Below are positions 46,694 through 55,289 of a stretch of DNA of 64,000 nucleotides, in pieces (positions within the stretch are counted from its first letter, which is position 1; each line of letters starts with the position of its first letter). The position numbers and the translations under genes are program-made. Source of the DNA: Nocardia transvalensis (lineage in GTDB: Bacteria > Actinomycetota > Actinomycetes > Mycobacteriales > Mycobacteriaceae); contig NZ_JADLQQ010000002.1 in assembly GCF_015477765.1 (NCBI RefSeq), positions 248,001 to 312,000 on the forward strand, in the 5' to 3' direction. The notes below the pieces were generated by a model. It was given only the letters and a program-made list of their open reading frames with translations, was not told the DNA's origin and did not search any database.

Positions 46694-47805
46694 GAGAGGG
46701 TCGCCTTCCGGTTCACGCGCATGAGCAGCAACAGCAGGAACGGTCCGCCGAGGGCGGCGGTGACGATGCCGACGGGCAGGTCGACGGGAAAGACCGTGCG
46801 GGAGAGCACGTCCGCACCGACCACGATCAGCGCGCCGGTGAGAGCCGAGCCGATCAGCGGTTCGCCCGGTGTGCGCAGCACTCGCCGCGCGAGCTGCGGT
46901 GCGGCCAGCCCCACGAACGACAGCGGACCCACGGCGGCGGTGGCGAGTCCGGCGGCGGCCACGCTCGCGCCGAGCAGCAGCGCCTGCTGGGTCTGCACGC
47001 GCACGCCCAGGGCACGGGTGGTGTCGCTGCCGAAACGCAGGGCCGCCAGCGTGCGGGCCGAGGCGGCGGTGACGGCCAGCACCAGGGCGAGCCCGATCGC
47101 GGCCGGGACCGCCCGGGTCCAATCGGCACCGTTGAGCGAGCCGGTCAGCCACAGCTGCGCGCGGGAGGCGTCGGCCAGGCTGGCGCGAGTGAGCAGCCAG
47201 CTGATGCCCGCCATCAGGATGGCGTTCACGCCGATGCCGATGAGCACCAACCGGATTCCGGTGATGCCCAGATCGCCGGTGTGGGTGCGGCCCCAGGCGA
47301 GTAGGTAGATGGCGGCGGCGGTGAGCAGCGCACCGGCCAGGGCGGCCAGCGGAACTCCGAACGCCGCGGCGAATCCCGTGGTGGCGCCGCCGGTTCCGGC
47401 GAGCACCGCGACCGCGGCGAATCCGGCCCCCGAGGTGATACCGAGAACGTCCGGGCTGGCCAGCGGATTGTGCAGGATCGACTGGGTGACCGCACCCGCG
47501 ATGCCGAGCGCGGCCCCGGCGACGACCGCGGTCACCGCCCGCGGCAGCCGCGAATCGAGAATGATGAATCGCTGCGCCCGGCTGCCGCCGCCGCTGAGCA
47601 CATCCAGCACCCGCCCGATCGGAATGCGGTACTCCCCGATCGAGATGTCCACGGCGAACAGCACGAGCAGACCGACGGCCAGCGCAACGACGGTGAGCAC
47701 CATCGTGATGCGCAACACCGTCGAGAACCGGCCCACGCGGACCGCGGGTCGTACCCGGGCCGTCTCGTGCTGCGAAGCCGGTTGCGTCGAAAGACTCACG
47801 ACCAC
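46690..47805 (-). CDS. iron-siderophore ABC permease (FecCD family, second subunit)
   Basis: A 371-residue permease with about ten hydrophobic segments and the FecCD blocks RLPRAVTAVVAGAALGIAGAVTQSILHNPLASPDVLGITSGAGFAAV and GPLSFVGLAAPQLAR. A 30-residue polar N-terminal extension precedes the first helix; the true start may lie inside it. It pairs with the permease at 47882 as a heterodimer in the membrane and is coupled to the ATPase gene. Confidence 0.92.
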   Translation of the reverse strand: MVVSLSTQPASQHETARVRPAVRVGRFSTVLRITMVLTVVALAVGLLVLFAVDISIGEYRIPIGRVLDVLSGGGSRAQRFIILDSRLPRAVTAVVAGAALGIAGAVTQSILHNPLASPDVLGITSGAGFAAVAVLAGTGGATTGFAAAFGVPLAALAGALLTAAAIYLLAWGRTHTGDLGITGIRLVLIGIGVNAILMAGISWLLTRASLADASRAQLWLTGSLNGADWTRAVPAAIGLALVLAVTAASARTLAALRFGSDTTRALGVRVQTQQALLLGASVAAAGLATAAVGPLSFVGLAAPQLARRVLRTPGEPLIGSALTGALIVVGADVLSRTVFPVDLPVGIVTAALGGPFLLLLLMRVNRKATLS

Positions 47806-47881
47806 ACCGCCTTCCTACGCTTCACCGGTCGATCGGCCTGCCGTCCACGGTATCTCCCGGTAGTGGGCGGGGCGGACGTGG

Positions 47882-48919
47882 TCATAGCGCGGCAACCTTG
47901 CGCCGCCGGATGAGCAGGATGAAATACGGCGCGCCCACGACCGACAGGACGATGCCGGTCTGGAGTTCGCCCGGGAGTGCGACCACCCTGCCCGCAATGT
48001 CGGCGAGTAGGAGGACAAGGGCGCCGAGCAGGCCCGAATAGGGCAGCAGCCAGCGGTGATCCGGGCCGGTGACGGTGCGGGCGAGGTGCGGGGCGATCAG
48101 TCCCAGGAACGCGATCGGCCCGACCGCGGCCGTGGCGGCGCCGGTCAGCAGCACGACGGCCGCCAAGCCCAGGGCGCGATTGCGGGCGATGTTCACCCCG
48201 AGGCCGCGGGCCACCTCCTCGCCGAGGCCCAGGGCGTTCAAGCCCGGCGTGGCGGCCAGCGCGAGGACGACACCGACCGCGATGAACGGCAGGACCTCGC
48301 GAAACACCGTCATATCGTGTCCGGCGACCGAACCGACCACCCAGTAGCGGTAGGTGTCCATGGCCGCGGGGTCCAGCAGCACAACGGCATTGGTCAGCGC
48401 CTGCAGCAGTGCGGTCACCGCCGCACCCGCAAGGATCAGGCTCAGGGGACTGGCCTTACCGCCACCGGCCGCCGACGCCGCGAAGACGACCACACCCGCG
48501 ATCAGCGCGCCCGCGAAGGCCGGCCCGATGTGCTGCGGCAGCCGGGTCAGCCCGAACAGATGGATCCCCAGCGCCGCCAGGAAGCCCGCACCGGCATTGA
48601 TTCCGAGCAGCCCGGAGTCGGCCAGCGGGTTGCGGGTGTAGCCCTGCATCAGCGCGCCCGCCATCCCCAGGGCCAGGCCGGTGAGCACGGCCAGAGCCGT
48701 GCGCGGCAGTCGCAGCTCCCGCACGATCTGGTCCGCGGGCGTGGCGGCCGGGCAGCTCAGCGGCCAGCCTCCCGGGCAGGCCACGGCGTCGTACACCGCG
48801 GTCAGCGGCAGCGAGCGCGCGCCCACGGCGAGTCCGGCGGCCACCGTGACCAGCAGCAATGCGGTCAGGAGCAGCAGGCCCGCCGCGCGGTGCCGTTTGA
48901 AGGTGACTGCAGCGGGCAC
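47882..48919 (-). CDS. iron-siderophore ABC permease (FecCD family, first subunit)
   Basis: A 345-residue FecCD permease: RLPRTALAVLTGLALGMAGALMQGYTRNPLADSGLLGINAGAGF and GPIAFLGLIAPHLARTVTGPDHRWLLPYSGLLGA, with about ten membrane helices. It is the first gene of the three-gene uptake operon. The promoter region carries an IdeR-type box (48965-48983), shared with the divergent FhuF-like gene, so both should be induced when iron is scarce. Confidence 0.93.
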   Translation of the reverse strand: MPAAVTFKRHRAAGLLLLTALLLVTVAAGLAVGARSLPLTAVYDAVACPGGWPLSCPAATPADQIVRELRLPRTALAVLTGLALGMAGALMQGYTRNPLADSGLLGINAGAGFLAALGIHLFGLTRLPQHIGPAFAGALIAGVVVFAASAAGGGKASPLSLILAGAAVTALLQALTNAVVLLDPAAMDTYRYWVVGSVAGHDMTVFREVLPFIAVGVVLALAATPGLNALGLGEEVARGLGVNIARNRALGLAAVVLLTGAATAAVGPIAFLGLIAPHLARTVTGPDHRWLLPYSGLLGALVLLLADIAGRVVALPGELQTGIVLSVVGAPYFILLIRRRKVAAL

Positions 48920-48964
48920 GGCGACGAATAACTCCTGACGTGATTTCTTCCATTGCTCGGTAAG

Positions 48965-48983
48965 TCTGGTAAGCCTAACCTAT
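48965..48983. promoter_or_regulatory. IdeR/DtxR box 1
   Basis: TCTGGTAAGCCTAACCTAT fits the 19-base IdeR consensus TWAGGTWAGSCTWACCTWA at 16 positions. It lies in the divergent region between the siderophore ABC operon and the FhuF-like gene. Confidence 0.88.
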
Positions 48984-49024
48984 CTTCCGTTTCGGCCCGC
49001 AATGCCAATCGACGAGGAGGTTCG

Positions 49025-49732
49025 ATGTCCGAACCGATGACCGCCTGCCCAGCACGCCGCTCCGAGGTGGCCTTCGGACAGGCCTGTGCCCGCCTGCGCG
49101 CCCTACAGCCGGAACATCCGCGCGTGTATGCCGTGGCCGCCATGGCCGAGCAGGGACGGCGGCGCTGGTGGCGGCTGGCCGACGGGATGCGCGAGGGCCG
49201 CATCGAACTCATGTACCGCCGCCACGCCGCCGAGATGATCAGCTCCGATATCGCCGCGGAAGTCGTTGCGACAGCGCTCGTTCACGCCGTGATCGGCCGG
49301 GTGGTAGCGCTGCTGGTGTCCGAGGGACGCGCCTGGGATCCCGGCCTCGAGAACCTGTGGGTGCACACCGACAACGATGGCGGTATCGACTGGGCGGGCC
49401 TGTCCGACACCACGATTCGGGTGATCGATGGCGACCCGCTGGCGGGTGAGCCCGGTGTGGTGGCGCTGCCGTGCGAGCGTGCGATGTCGGTGTGGCTCGC
49501 CCATCGCTGCGAGGCCGCGCTGACGCTCGTGCAGCAGAGCATGTCGCGCTGTGCGGCGTTGAGCGCCCGGCGATTCTGGCCGCTGGTGACCGAAACCGTT
49601 GTCGGCGCGGCCACTTACGTCCCCGATCTGGCGGGCACCTCCTCGACGCTGGGTGCCGAACGCGGGCAGGGTCTGCTCGCGGCGATGCAGGATCGCGGAA
49701 TGCCCGTGCGTCGCCCTTGCCTTGTTAGGTAA
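49025..49732 (+). CDS. FhuF-like iron protein lacking the complete C-terminal Cys motif
   Basis: A 235-residue protein placed in an iron-controlled divergent pair. The middle and late parts (ALVHAVIGRVVALLVSEG, PLVTETVVGAATYVPDLAG, GLLAAMQDRGMPVRRPCLVR) resemble the FhuF ferric-siderophore reductase layout. Normal FhuF ends in Cys-Cys-x10-Cys-x2-Cys, which binds 2Fe-2S. Here only one Cys of that motif remains before a stop that falls inside the second IdeR box. It may be a degenerate relative with another role. The ATG follows GACGAGGAGG. The assignment is tentative. Confidence 0.55.
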   Translation: MSEPMTACPARRSEVAFGQACARLRALQPEHPRVYAVAAMAEQGRRRWWRLADGMREGRIELMYRRHAAEMISSDIAAEVVATALVHAVIGRVVALLVSEGRAWDPGLENLWVHTDNDGGIDWAGLSDTTIRVIDGDPLAGEPGVVALPCERAMSVWLAHRCEAALTLVQQSMSRCAALSARRFWPLVTETVVGAATYVPDLAGTSSTLGAERGQGLLAAMQDRGMPVRRPCLVR

Positions 49733-49743
49733 GCCTGCCCTAC
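49725..49743 (+). promoter_or_regulatory. IdeR/DtxR box 2 with sRNA promoter
   Basis: TTAGGTAAGCCTGCCCTAC fits the IdeR consensus at 16 of 19 positions. It overlaps a promoter on the plus strand: TTGCCT (49717-49722), an 18-base spacer and TACACT (49741-49746). The box also supplies the stop codon of the FhuF-like gene. No siderophore gene follows, only a short region ending in a hairpin, so the target is probably a small RNA. Confidence 0.85.
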
Positions 49744-49751
49744 ACTCAATC

Positions 49752-49845
49752 TCGGCGTTCGGATCGCGCGGAGTCCCGAGGGCTGCGGTCGACTCCCGAT
49801 CCTGTGCCGCGGCGGGCCCCACCCTCCAAGTGGGGCCCGCCGCTT
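49752..49845 (+). ncRNA. mrsI: candidate MrsI iron-sparing small RNA
   Basis: A transcript from the promoter at 49717-49746 would start near 49752 and end at the hairpin 49809-49843, about 94 bases. In M. tuberculosis the IdeR-repressed sRNA MrsI (ncRv11846) lies between Rv1846c (blaI) and Rv1847. Here the same interval holds the iron block inserted next to blaI, then this element, then the Rv1847-like gene. MrsI base-pairs with mRNAs of non-essential iron proteins when iron is low. A small 5' stem (CTCGG with CCGAG) is possible. Start and seed are not known. Confidence 0.75.
49809..49843 (+). terminator. strong hairpin ending the candidate small RNA
   Basis: A perfect 14-bp GC-rich stem (49809-49822 with 49830-49843) with a 7-base loop CCTCCAA. 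It is followed by TTCGTTCG rather than a full T-run. An unpaired C-rich loop could be the target-pairing seed. Confidence 0.8.
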
Positions 49846-49878
49846 CGTTCGATGATTGCCTTGTGTAACTGTTTTCCT

Positions 49879-50325
49879 ATGACACAGCATGATCAGCCCG
49901 AGATTCGTTCGCTGGCGGACGTGACTCCCGAGGTCATGACGCGAATCAGCGAAGGCACCTTCTCCGATCTGATCGGCCTGAAATTCACCGAGCTGCGGCC
50001 GGATCGGGTCGTGGGGGAGTGGGCGGTGTCTCCGCAGCTGTATCAGCCCGCCGGGATCGTCAACGGCGGGGTGTACTGCACGGTGATCGAGACCCTGGCC
50101 AGTGTCGGCGGCGGCGTCTGGTACGGCACCCGGGGCAAGGTCGTCGGCGTCAACAACAACACCGACTTCCTGCGCGCGGTGCGCGAGGGCATGCTGCGCG
50201 GTGTCGCGACGCCGATCCATCAGGGCCGGTCGCAGCAGCTGTGGCAGGTGGTGATCACCGACGAACAGGACCGGGTGGTCGCCCGAGGACAGGTGCGGCT
50301 GCAGAATCTGCCCGCCACCGCCTGA
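49879..50325 (+). CDS. PaaI-type hotdog thioesterase, Rv1847-like
   Basis: A 148-residue hotdog protein: LYQPAGIVNGGVYCTVIETLASVGG (active-site helix with N, G and E) and VVGVNNNTDFLRAVREG. It matches Rv1847, which in M. tuberculosis directly precedes ureA as here. Likely substrates are aromatic or short acyl-CoAs. The link to urease is positional only. The ATG at 49879 is chosen because the upstream frame is the hairpin region. A weak ribosome site precedes it. Confidence 0.85.
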   Translation: MTQHDQPEIRSLADVTPEVMTRISEGTFSDLIGLKFTELRPDRVVGEWAVSPQLYQPAGIVNGGVYCTVIETLASVGGGVWYGTRGKVVGVNNNTDFLRAVREGMLRGVATPIHQGRSQQLWQVVITDEQDRVVARGQVRLQNLPATA

Positions 50326-50384
50326 CCCCGGGGCGCGTGCCAGAATATTCGCCCACATGACATTCGATTCGCCGAGGAGCACGC

Positions 50385-50687
50385 ATGCGATTGTCGCCGC
50401 ATGAGCAGGAACGACTGATGCTCAGCTACGCGGCCGAGCTGGCTCGGCGCCGAAAGGCCCGCGGGCTCAGGCTCAATCACCCCGAGGCGGTCGCGATCAT
50501 CACCGACCACGTGCTCGAGGGCGCGCGCGACGGCCGCACCGTGGCCGAGCTGATGGCATCGGGCCGCACGGTGCTCACCCGCGCCGACGTCATGGACGGT
50601 GTGCCGGAGATGATCGAGGACGTGCAGGTCGAGGCGACCTTTCCGGATGGCACCAAACTCGTCACCGTGCACCACCCGATCGGCTGA
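50385..50687 (+). CDS. ureA: urease gamma subunit
   Basis: A 100-residue Ure[39 protein letters not shown] and [21 protein letters not shown] are the family blocks. It forms, with UreB and UreC, the trimer-of-trimers that hydrolyses urea to ammonia and carbamate in the cytosol. Full length. The start follows GAGGAGCACGC. ureB starts 10 bases after its stop. Confidence 0.97.
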   Translation: MRLSPHEQERLMLSYAAELARRRKARGLRLNHPEAVAIITDHVLEGARDGRTVAELMASGRTVLTRADVMDGVPEMIEDVQVEATFPDGTKLVTVHHPIG

Positions 50688-50696
50688 GGCGAGATC

Positions 50697-51107
50697 ATGG
50701 TAGCGGACAATTCCGGCGAAAAGGACGGCCGGGCGGGGATCGTGCCCGGCGAATTCCTTTATGCCACAGACCCGGTCGAGATCAACGCCGGGGCCGATCG
50801 CATCGAACTGGAGGTCGTGAACACCGGCGACCGCCCGGTGCAGGTCGGCAGCCACGTGCACTTCCCGCAGGCCAATGCCGCGCTGGAGTTCGATCGCGAG
50901 GCCGCGCACGGCCGGCGGCTCGATATCCCCGCCGGAACCGCCGTGCGCTTCGAACCCGGTCTGCCCCAGCGGGTTTCGCTGGTGCCACTGCGCGGCACGC
51001 GCGAGGTGTACGGCATCAGCCGCACCGCTCCCGGGCCGCTGGACATTCCACCGCCGCCCGGTCGGTCGGCATCCACCGAACGCGGAATCCTGGACGGAAC
51101 GCTATGA
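50697..51107 (+). CDS. ureB: urease beta subunit
   Basis: A 136-residue UreB with the core [19 protein letters not shown]...[29 protein letters not shown]...GTAVRFEPG. The N-terminal 12 residues and the Pro-rich tail are slightly longer than average. It is a structural subunit. Its 3' end overlaps the ureC start by 4 bases. Confidence 0.97.
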   Translation: MVADNSGEKDGRAGIVPGEFLYATDPVEINAGADRIELEVVNTGDRPVQVGSHVHFPQANAALEFDREAAHGRRLDIPAGTAVRFEPGLPQRVSLVPLRGTREVYGISRTAPGPLDIPPPPGRSASTERGILDGTL

Positions 51108-52825
51108 GTGAACTGAGCCGTGCCCGCTACGCCGAGCTGTTCGGGCCGACCACCGGGGATCGAATTCGCCTGGCGGACACCGACCTTCTCATCGAGATCA
51201 CCGAGGATCGCAGCGGGGGACCGGGTCTGGCCGGTGACGAGGCGGTCTTCGGCGGCGGCAAGGTGCTGCGCGAATCGATGGGCCAGGCCCGCGCCACCCG
51301 TGCCGAAGGCACCCCCGACACCGTCATCACCGGTGTGGTGATCGTCGACCACTGGGGAATCATCAAGGCCGACATCGGCATTCGCGACGGGCGCATCTGT
51401 GCCATCGGCAAGGCCGGTAATCCGGACATCATGGACGGAGTCCATCCGGATCTGGTGGTGGGACCGTCGACCGAGATCATCTCCGGTAACGGCCGCATCG
51501 TCACCGCGGGCGGCATCGACTGCCATGTGCACTTCATCTGCCCGCAGATCCTCGGTGAGGCGTTGACCGGCGGCATCACCACCATGATCGGCGGCGGTAC
51601 CGGACCCGCCGAGGGCAGTAAGGCCACCACCGTGACGCCGGGTTCCTGGCATCTGGGCCGGATGCTGGAGGCGACCGACGGCTGGCCGGTGAACATCCTG
51701 CTGCTCGGCAAGGGCAACACCGTACGGCCCGAGGCGCTGTGGGAGCAATTGCGCGGCGGCGCGGGCGGTTTCAAGCTGCACGAGGACTGGGGCACCACCC
51801 CGGCTGCCATCGATGCGTGCCTCACCGTCGCGGATGCGGCGGGGGTGCAGGTGGCGCTGCATTCGGACACGCTCAACGAGGCCGGATTCGTCGAGGACAC
51901 CCTGGCCGCCATCGCGGGCCGGGCGATTCACTCGTATCACACCGAGGGCGCCGGGGGCGGGCACGCACCCGACATCATCACCGTCGCAGCGCATCCCAAT
52001 GTGATGCCCTCCTCCACCAATCCGACCCGGCCGCACACCGTCAACACCCTCGATGAGCATCTGGACATGCTCATGGTGTGCCACCACCTGAATCCGGCCA
52101 TCCCGGAGGATCTGGCCTTCGCCGAGAGCCGGATCCGGCCCTCGACCATCGCGGCGGAGGATCTGCTGCACGATCTGGGGGCGATCTCGATGATCGGCTC
52201 GGATGCGCAGGCGATGGGCCGCATCGGCGAGGTGGTGATGCGCACCTGGCAGACCGCGCACGTGATGAAGCGCCGCCGCGGCGCACTGCCCGGCGACGGT
52301 GCCGCCGACAATCGGCGGGTGCAGCGCTACGTCGCGAAATACACCATCTGCCCGGCGATCACCCACGGCCTCGACCACGAGATCGGCTCGGTCGAGGTGG
52401 GCAAGCTGGCCGATCTGGTGCTGTGGGAACCGGCGTTCTTCGGGGTTCGCCCGCACGCCGTGCTCAAGGGCGGCACGATCGCCTGGGCGGCCATGGGCGA
52501 CGCGAACGCCTCCATCCCCACCCCGCAGCCGGTCCTGCCGCGCCCCATGTTCGGTGCGTCACCGACGGTCGCCGCGGGCACCTCCCTGCACTTCGTCTCC
52601 GAACAGGCGATCGAAGCCGGACTGCCGGACCGCCTGCGCGTGCACCGAAAGCTGGTCCCCGTCGCCAACGTTCGCACCCGTACCAAATCCGACCTCCCCC
52701 TCAACGACGCCATGCCCCGTATCGAGGTCGACCCCGACACCTTCACCGTCCGCATCGACGGCGAGGTCTGGGCCGAGGACCCCGCCACCGAACTCCCCAT
52801 GGCGCAGCGGTACTTCCTGTTCTGA
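51104..52825 (+). CDS. ureC: urease alpha subunit (catalytic)
   Basis: A 573-residue UreC. The two-nickel site is complete: DCHVHF, the carbamylated Lys K224 in [12 protein letters not shown], the HSDTLNE and [13 protein letters not shown] histidines, and the mobile-flap region MVCHHLN with the catalytic His. Maturation needs UreD, UreF and UreG, whose genes here lie 7.7 kb away instead of directly downstream. The 3' end abuts a LysE-type gene with 44 bases between. Confidence 0.98.
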   Translation: MSELSRARYAELFGPTTGDRIRLADTDLLIEITEDRSGGPGLAGDEAVFGGGKVLRESMGQARATRAEGTPDTVITGVVIVDHWGIIKADIGIRDGRICAIGKAGNPDIMDGVHPDLVVGPSTEIISGNGRIVTAGGIDCHVHFICPQILGEALTGGITTMIGGGTGPAEGSKATTVTPGSWHLGRMLEATDGWPVNILLLGKGNTVRPEALWEQLRGGAGGFKLHEDWGTTPAAIDACLTVADAAGVQVALHSDTLNEAGFVEDTLAAIAGRAIHSYHTEGAGGGHAPDIITVAAHPNVMPSSTNPTRPHTVNTLDEHLDMLMVCHHLNPAIPEDLAFAESRIRPSTIAAEDLLHDLGAISMIGSDAQAMGRIGEVVMRTWQTAHVMKRRRGALPGDGAADNRRVQRYVAKYTICPAITHGLDHEIGSVEVGKLADLVLWEPAFFGVRPHAVLKGGTIAWAAMGDANASIPTPQPVLPRPMFGASPTVAAGTSLHFVSEQAIEAGLPDRLRVHRKLVPVANVRTRTKSDLPLNDAMPRIEVDPDTFTVRIDGEVWAEDPATELPMAQRYFLF

Positions 52826-52869
52826 CAAGCCCCCTGGCGACGCGGCGGTTGGTGTGTTGTCATGACGCG

Positions 52870-53499
52870 ATGACTTCTGGCGCGCTGCTCGGTTTCTTCG
52901 TGATCACCTCGCTCGCTGTGATGACCCCCGGGCTGGACACGATGCTGGTGTTGCGAAACGCGGTGCTGGGTGGGCGTAAACGAGGGATGGCGGCCATTGC
53001 GGGGATCAGCGTCGGGTGCCTGGTGTGGGGGACGGCGAGCGTCCTCGGGTTGACCGCGCTGTTGACCGCGTCGCGGTTCGCCTACGAGGTCGTTCGGATT
53101 CTGGGTGCGGCGTATCTGCTGTGGCTCGGCGGGTCGGCGCTGTGGAAGAGCGTGCGCCGCAATCGGTCCGGGGATGCGGCAGAGCCCGAGGTGATCGCCG
53201 CGCCGAGCGGCTGGGCGGCATTGCGGGCGGGGCTGCTGACCAATCTGCTCAATCCGAAGGTCGGCGTGTTCGCGATGAGTCTGCTGCCGCAGTTCCTGCC
53301 CGCCGGTGCGCCCGTGTGGGGCGCGCTGCTGGTGACGCTGCACGTCGCCATCGGGGTCGTGTGGTACTCCGCGTTGGTCATGGTGGCGACGCGTGCGAAG
53401 CGACTGCTCACCCGGGCCGCCGTGAAGCGGTGGCTGGACCGGGTGACGGCGACGATCCTCATCGGGTTCGGTGTGAAGCTGGCCGTGGACGGCGTGTGA
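52870..53499 (+). CDS. LysE/RhtB-family amino-acid exporter
   Basis: A 209-residue membrane protein with about six helices. It has the family N-terminus LLGFFVITSLAVMTPGLDTMLVLRNAVLGGRKRGMAAIAGISVG and the block LLTNLLNPKVGVFAMSLLPQF. It exports amino acids or homoserine-like compounds. It is the first gene of the DNA between ureC and ureF. The ATG at 52870 is weakly supplied with a ribosome site. The very long frame upstream is a shadow of ureC. Confidence 0.9.
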   Translation: MTSGALLGFFVITSLAVMTPGLDTMLVLRNAVLGGRKRGMAAIAGISVGCLVWGTASVLGLTALLTASRFAYEVVRILGAAYLLWLGGSALWKSVRRNRSGDAAEPEVIAAPSGWAALRAGLLTNLLNPKVGVFAMSLLPQFLPAGAPVWGALLVTLHVAIGVVWYSALVMVATRAKRLLTRAAVKRWLDRVTATILIGFGVKLAVDGV

Positions 53500-53562
53500 G
53501 CCTCGCGGATGTGACGAGATAGACCGGCGAAATCCTCCCCTCTCGGTGGCAGACTGCCGGGT

Positions 53563-54225
53563 ATGACGAATGCCGAATGGAACAAGGTCGACGACTACCT
53601 CGTGGACACGCTGGTCGGACGCGCGGATTCGGATGTGTTCGAGGCGAATTCGGCAGCCGGGTTGCCCCCCATCGATGTCTCGGCACCGCAGGGCAAGTTC
53701 CTGTCTCTGATCGCGCGGTCGATTCGGGCGCGGCGGGTGCTCGAGATCGGCACGCTCGGCGGGTACAGCACGCTCTGGCTGGCGCGGGCCGTCGGGGAGC
53801 AGGGGCGGGTCGTCACGCTGGAGTTCGAGCCTCATCACGCGAAGGTGGCGCGAGAGAACCTGGACCGCAAGGGTGTTGGTGAGCGCGTCGACATCCGTGT
53901 CGGCGCGGCCCTGGACAGCCTGCCGGTGCTGGCCGAGGAGAACCCGGAGCCCTTCGATCTGGTGTTCATCGACGCCGACAAGGTGAACAACCCGAATTAC
54001 GTGCGCTGGGCGTTGACACTGACCCGGCCGGGCTCGGTGATCATCGTCGACAATGTCGTCCGCCACGGCGCCATCGCCGACGCGGACTCCGCCGATGCCG
54101 CCGTGCGGGCCAGCCGCGAGGTCCTCGAACTGCTGGCCGCCGAGCCTCGCCTCGACGCCACCGCCCTGCAGACCGTCGGCGGCAAGGGCTGGGACGGCTT
54201 CGCCTACGCCCTGGTCACCGACTGA
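53563..54225 (+). CDS. class I SAM O-methyltransferase (COMT-like)
   Basis: A 220-residue O-methyltransferase of the catechol/caffeoyl-CoA type. Motif I is RVLEIGTLGGYSTLWLA, the acidic strand end is TLEFEP, and the metal/substrate motif FDLVFIDADKVNNPNYVRWAL is followed by GSVIIVDNVVRHG. It likely methylates a catechol-type or small phenolic hydroxyl. It converges on the PadR gene with 22 bases of overlap. PadR regulators often answer to phenolics, which fits, but a functional link is inference. Confidence 0.9.
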   Translation: MTNAEWNKVDDYLVDTLVGRADSDVFEANSAAGLPPIDVSAPQGKFLSLIARSIRARRVLEIGTLGGYSTLWLARAVGEQGRVVTLEFEPHHAKVARENLDRKGVGERVDIRVGAALDSLPVLAEENPEPFDLVFIDADKVNNPNYVRWALTLTRPGSVIIVDNVVRHGAIADADSADAAVRASREVLELLAAEPRLDATALQTVGGKGWDGFAYALVTD

Positions 54226-54776
54226 CCGTCACGCGCGGGGGAACGGTTCGGTCGCTGCGCCAGACCCTCCCAGAAGTCCACATACGCCTGCTCGTGCCCG
54301 ATGCCGAGCTCGAGAATGCGGGCGCGGGACTCGGCCCGGACGCTGTCGTCCAGGTCGATCTCGGACTGCAACCGCTGATACAACTCCAGCCAGCGGCGGT
54401 GTTCGGCCGCCTGCGCATGCGCCAGCGCCACCACATCGCCCGGCTCGCCGAGGTCGGCGAAGAACAATTTCAGCTGTGCCGGATCGCGGGTCTCCGGCGG
54501 CGGGCACGCCGGGTCGGACAGCCAGTGCCGCAACGCTTTCCGTCCGGCGTCGGTGAGATGGAACACCCGCCGCCTGCGACCGGTCTCCTCCGCTTCCTCC
54601 CGTAGCAGTCCCTGTTCGGCCAGTCGCACGGGAACCCGGTACAGCTGTGCGTGTGGGATGGGCCAGAAGTAGTCGACGCTTTCTTCCAGTCTCGTCTTCA
54701 ATTCGTAGGGCGTGAGCGGTCCGTGCCGGGCGATCAGACCCAGCACGATGTGATCCTGCGGTCCGAGCTCCGGCAC
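54204..54776 (-). CDS. PadR-family transcriptional regulator
   Basis: A 190-residue PadR regulator: the N-terminal winged helix (HIVLGLIARHGPLTPYELKTRLEESVDYFWPIPHAQLYRVPVRLAEQGLLREEAEETGRRRRVFHLTDAGRKAL), then the helical Vir_C-like dimer domain. It is divergent from the SnoaL-like gene. The gap contains three consecutive palindromes, one of them between -35 and -10 of the SnoaL-like promoter, so repression of that gene and itself is very likely. Confidence 0.92.
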   Translation of the reverse strand: MPELGPQDHIVLGLIARHGPLTPYELKTRLEESVDYFWPIPHAQLYRVPVRLAEQGLLREEAEETGRRRRVFHLTDAGRKALRHWLSDPACPPPETRDPAQLKLFFADLGEPGDVVALAHAQAAEHRRWLELYQRLQSEIDLDDSVRAESRARILELGIGHEQAYVDFWEGLAQRPNRSPARDGQSVTRA

Positions 54777-54795
54777 CCGCGCCTCCTCGATTCCG

Positions 54796-54824
54796 TTGAC
54801 ACAGTCTCACTGAGACTATAAGTT
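54796..54824 (+). promoter_or_regulatory. promoter of the SnoaL-like gene
   Basis: TTGACA (54796-54801), a 17-base spacer and TAAGTT (54819-54824). The first operator palindrome lies between the two boxes. Confidence 0.65.
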
Positions 54825-54852
54825 AGTCTCGTCGAGACCGTATCATTGATAC
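54803..54852. promoter_or_regulatory. triple palindromic operator, padR/SnoaL divergent region
   Basis: Three perfect odd-length palindromes follow one another: AGTCTCACTGAGACT (54803-54817), GTCTCGTCGAGAC (54826-54838) and GTATCATTGATAC (54840-54852). The first two share the GTCTC/GAGAC arms and are centred 22 bases apart. The third has different arms and may bind something else. Confidence 0.8.
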
Positions 54853-54868
54853 TATTGAGGAGACGAGG

Positions 54869-55279
54869 ATGACCGATTTCGGTGTCGCGCTGTTCGACCG
54901 CTGGACCGCCCTGTGGAACGGTGACCTGGCGTTGGCCGAGCAGATCATCGCCCCGGAGGTCACGCTGCGCTACGCCCAGCCGGGCGCCGATGCCTTCGAT
55001 GCAATTCGCGATCCGCAGGGGCTGGCGGCGCGAATCGAGCAATTCCGCGCCGAGCGGCCGGGGCTGCGATACGAGGCGCAGGGGGTGCCGGTGGTCCGCG
55101 TCGACGGCGAGCGTTCGGGAATCGTGGCACGTCCTTACGGCGTGCGTCGTTCGACGCCCGACGGTGAGGTGAGCATCAGCGGAACCGACATCCTGCGCTT
55201 CGTCGACGGAAAGATCGTCGAGGTGTGGTCGGTCTCGGGCGGGGTGAACGGCCGCAGTTTCTATCCCGCGGCCGCCTGA
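54869..55279 (+). CDS. SnoaL-like (NTF2-fold) protein
   Basis: A 136-residue protein with the SnoaL-like pattern: FDRWTALWNGDLALAEQIIAPEVTLRYAQPG at the start and GTDILRFVDGKIVEVWSVSGG near the end. The NTF2-like cone binds small hydrophobic ligands, and members are isomerases, hydrolases or binding proteins. The ATG follows GAGGAGACGAGG. It is controlled, by position, by the divergent PadR protein. Confidence 0.78.
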   Translation: MTDFGVALFDRWTALWNGDLALAEQIIAPEVTLRYAQPGADAFDAIRDPQGLAARIEQFRAERPGLRYEAQGVPVVRVDGERSGIVARPYGVRRSTPDGEVSISGTDILRFVDGKIVEVWSVSGGVNGRSFYPAAA

Positions 55280-55289
55280 GCCGAACTCG

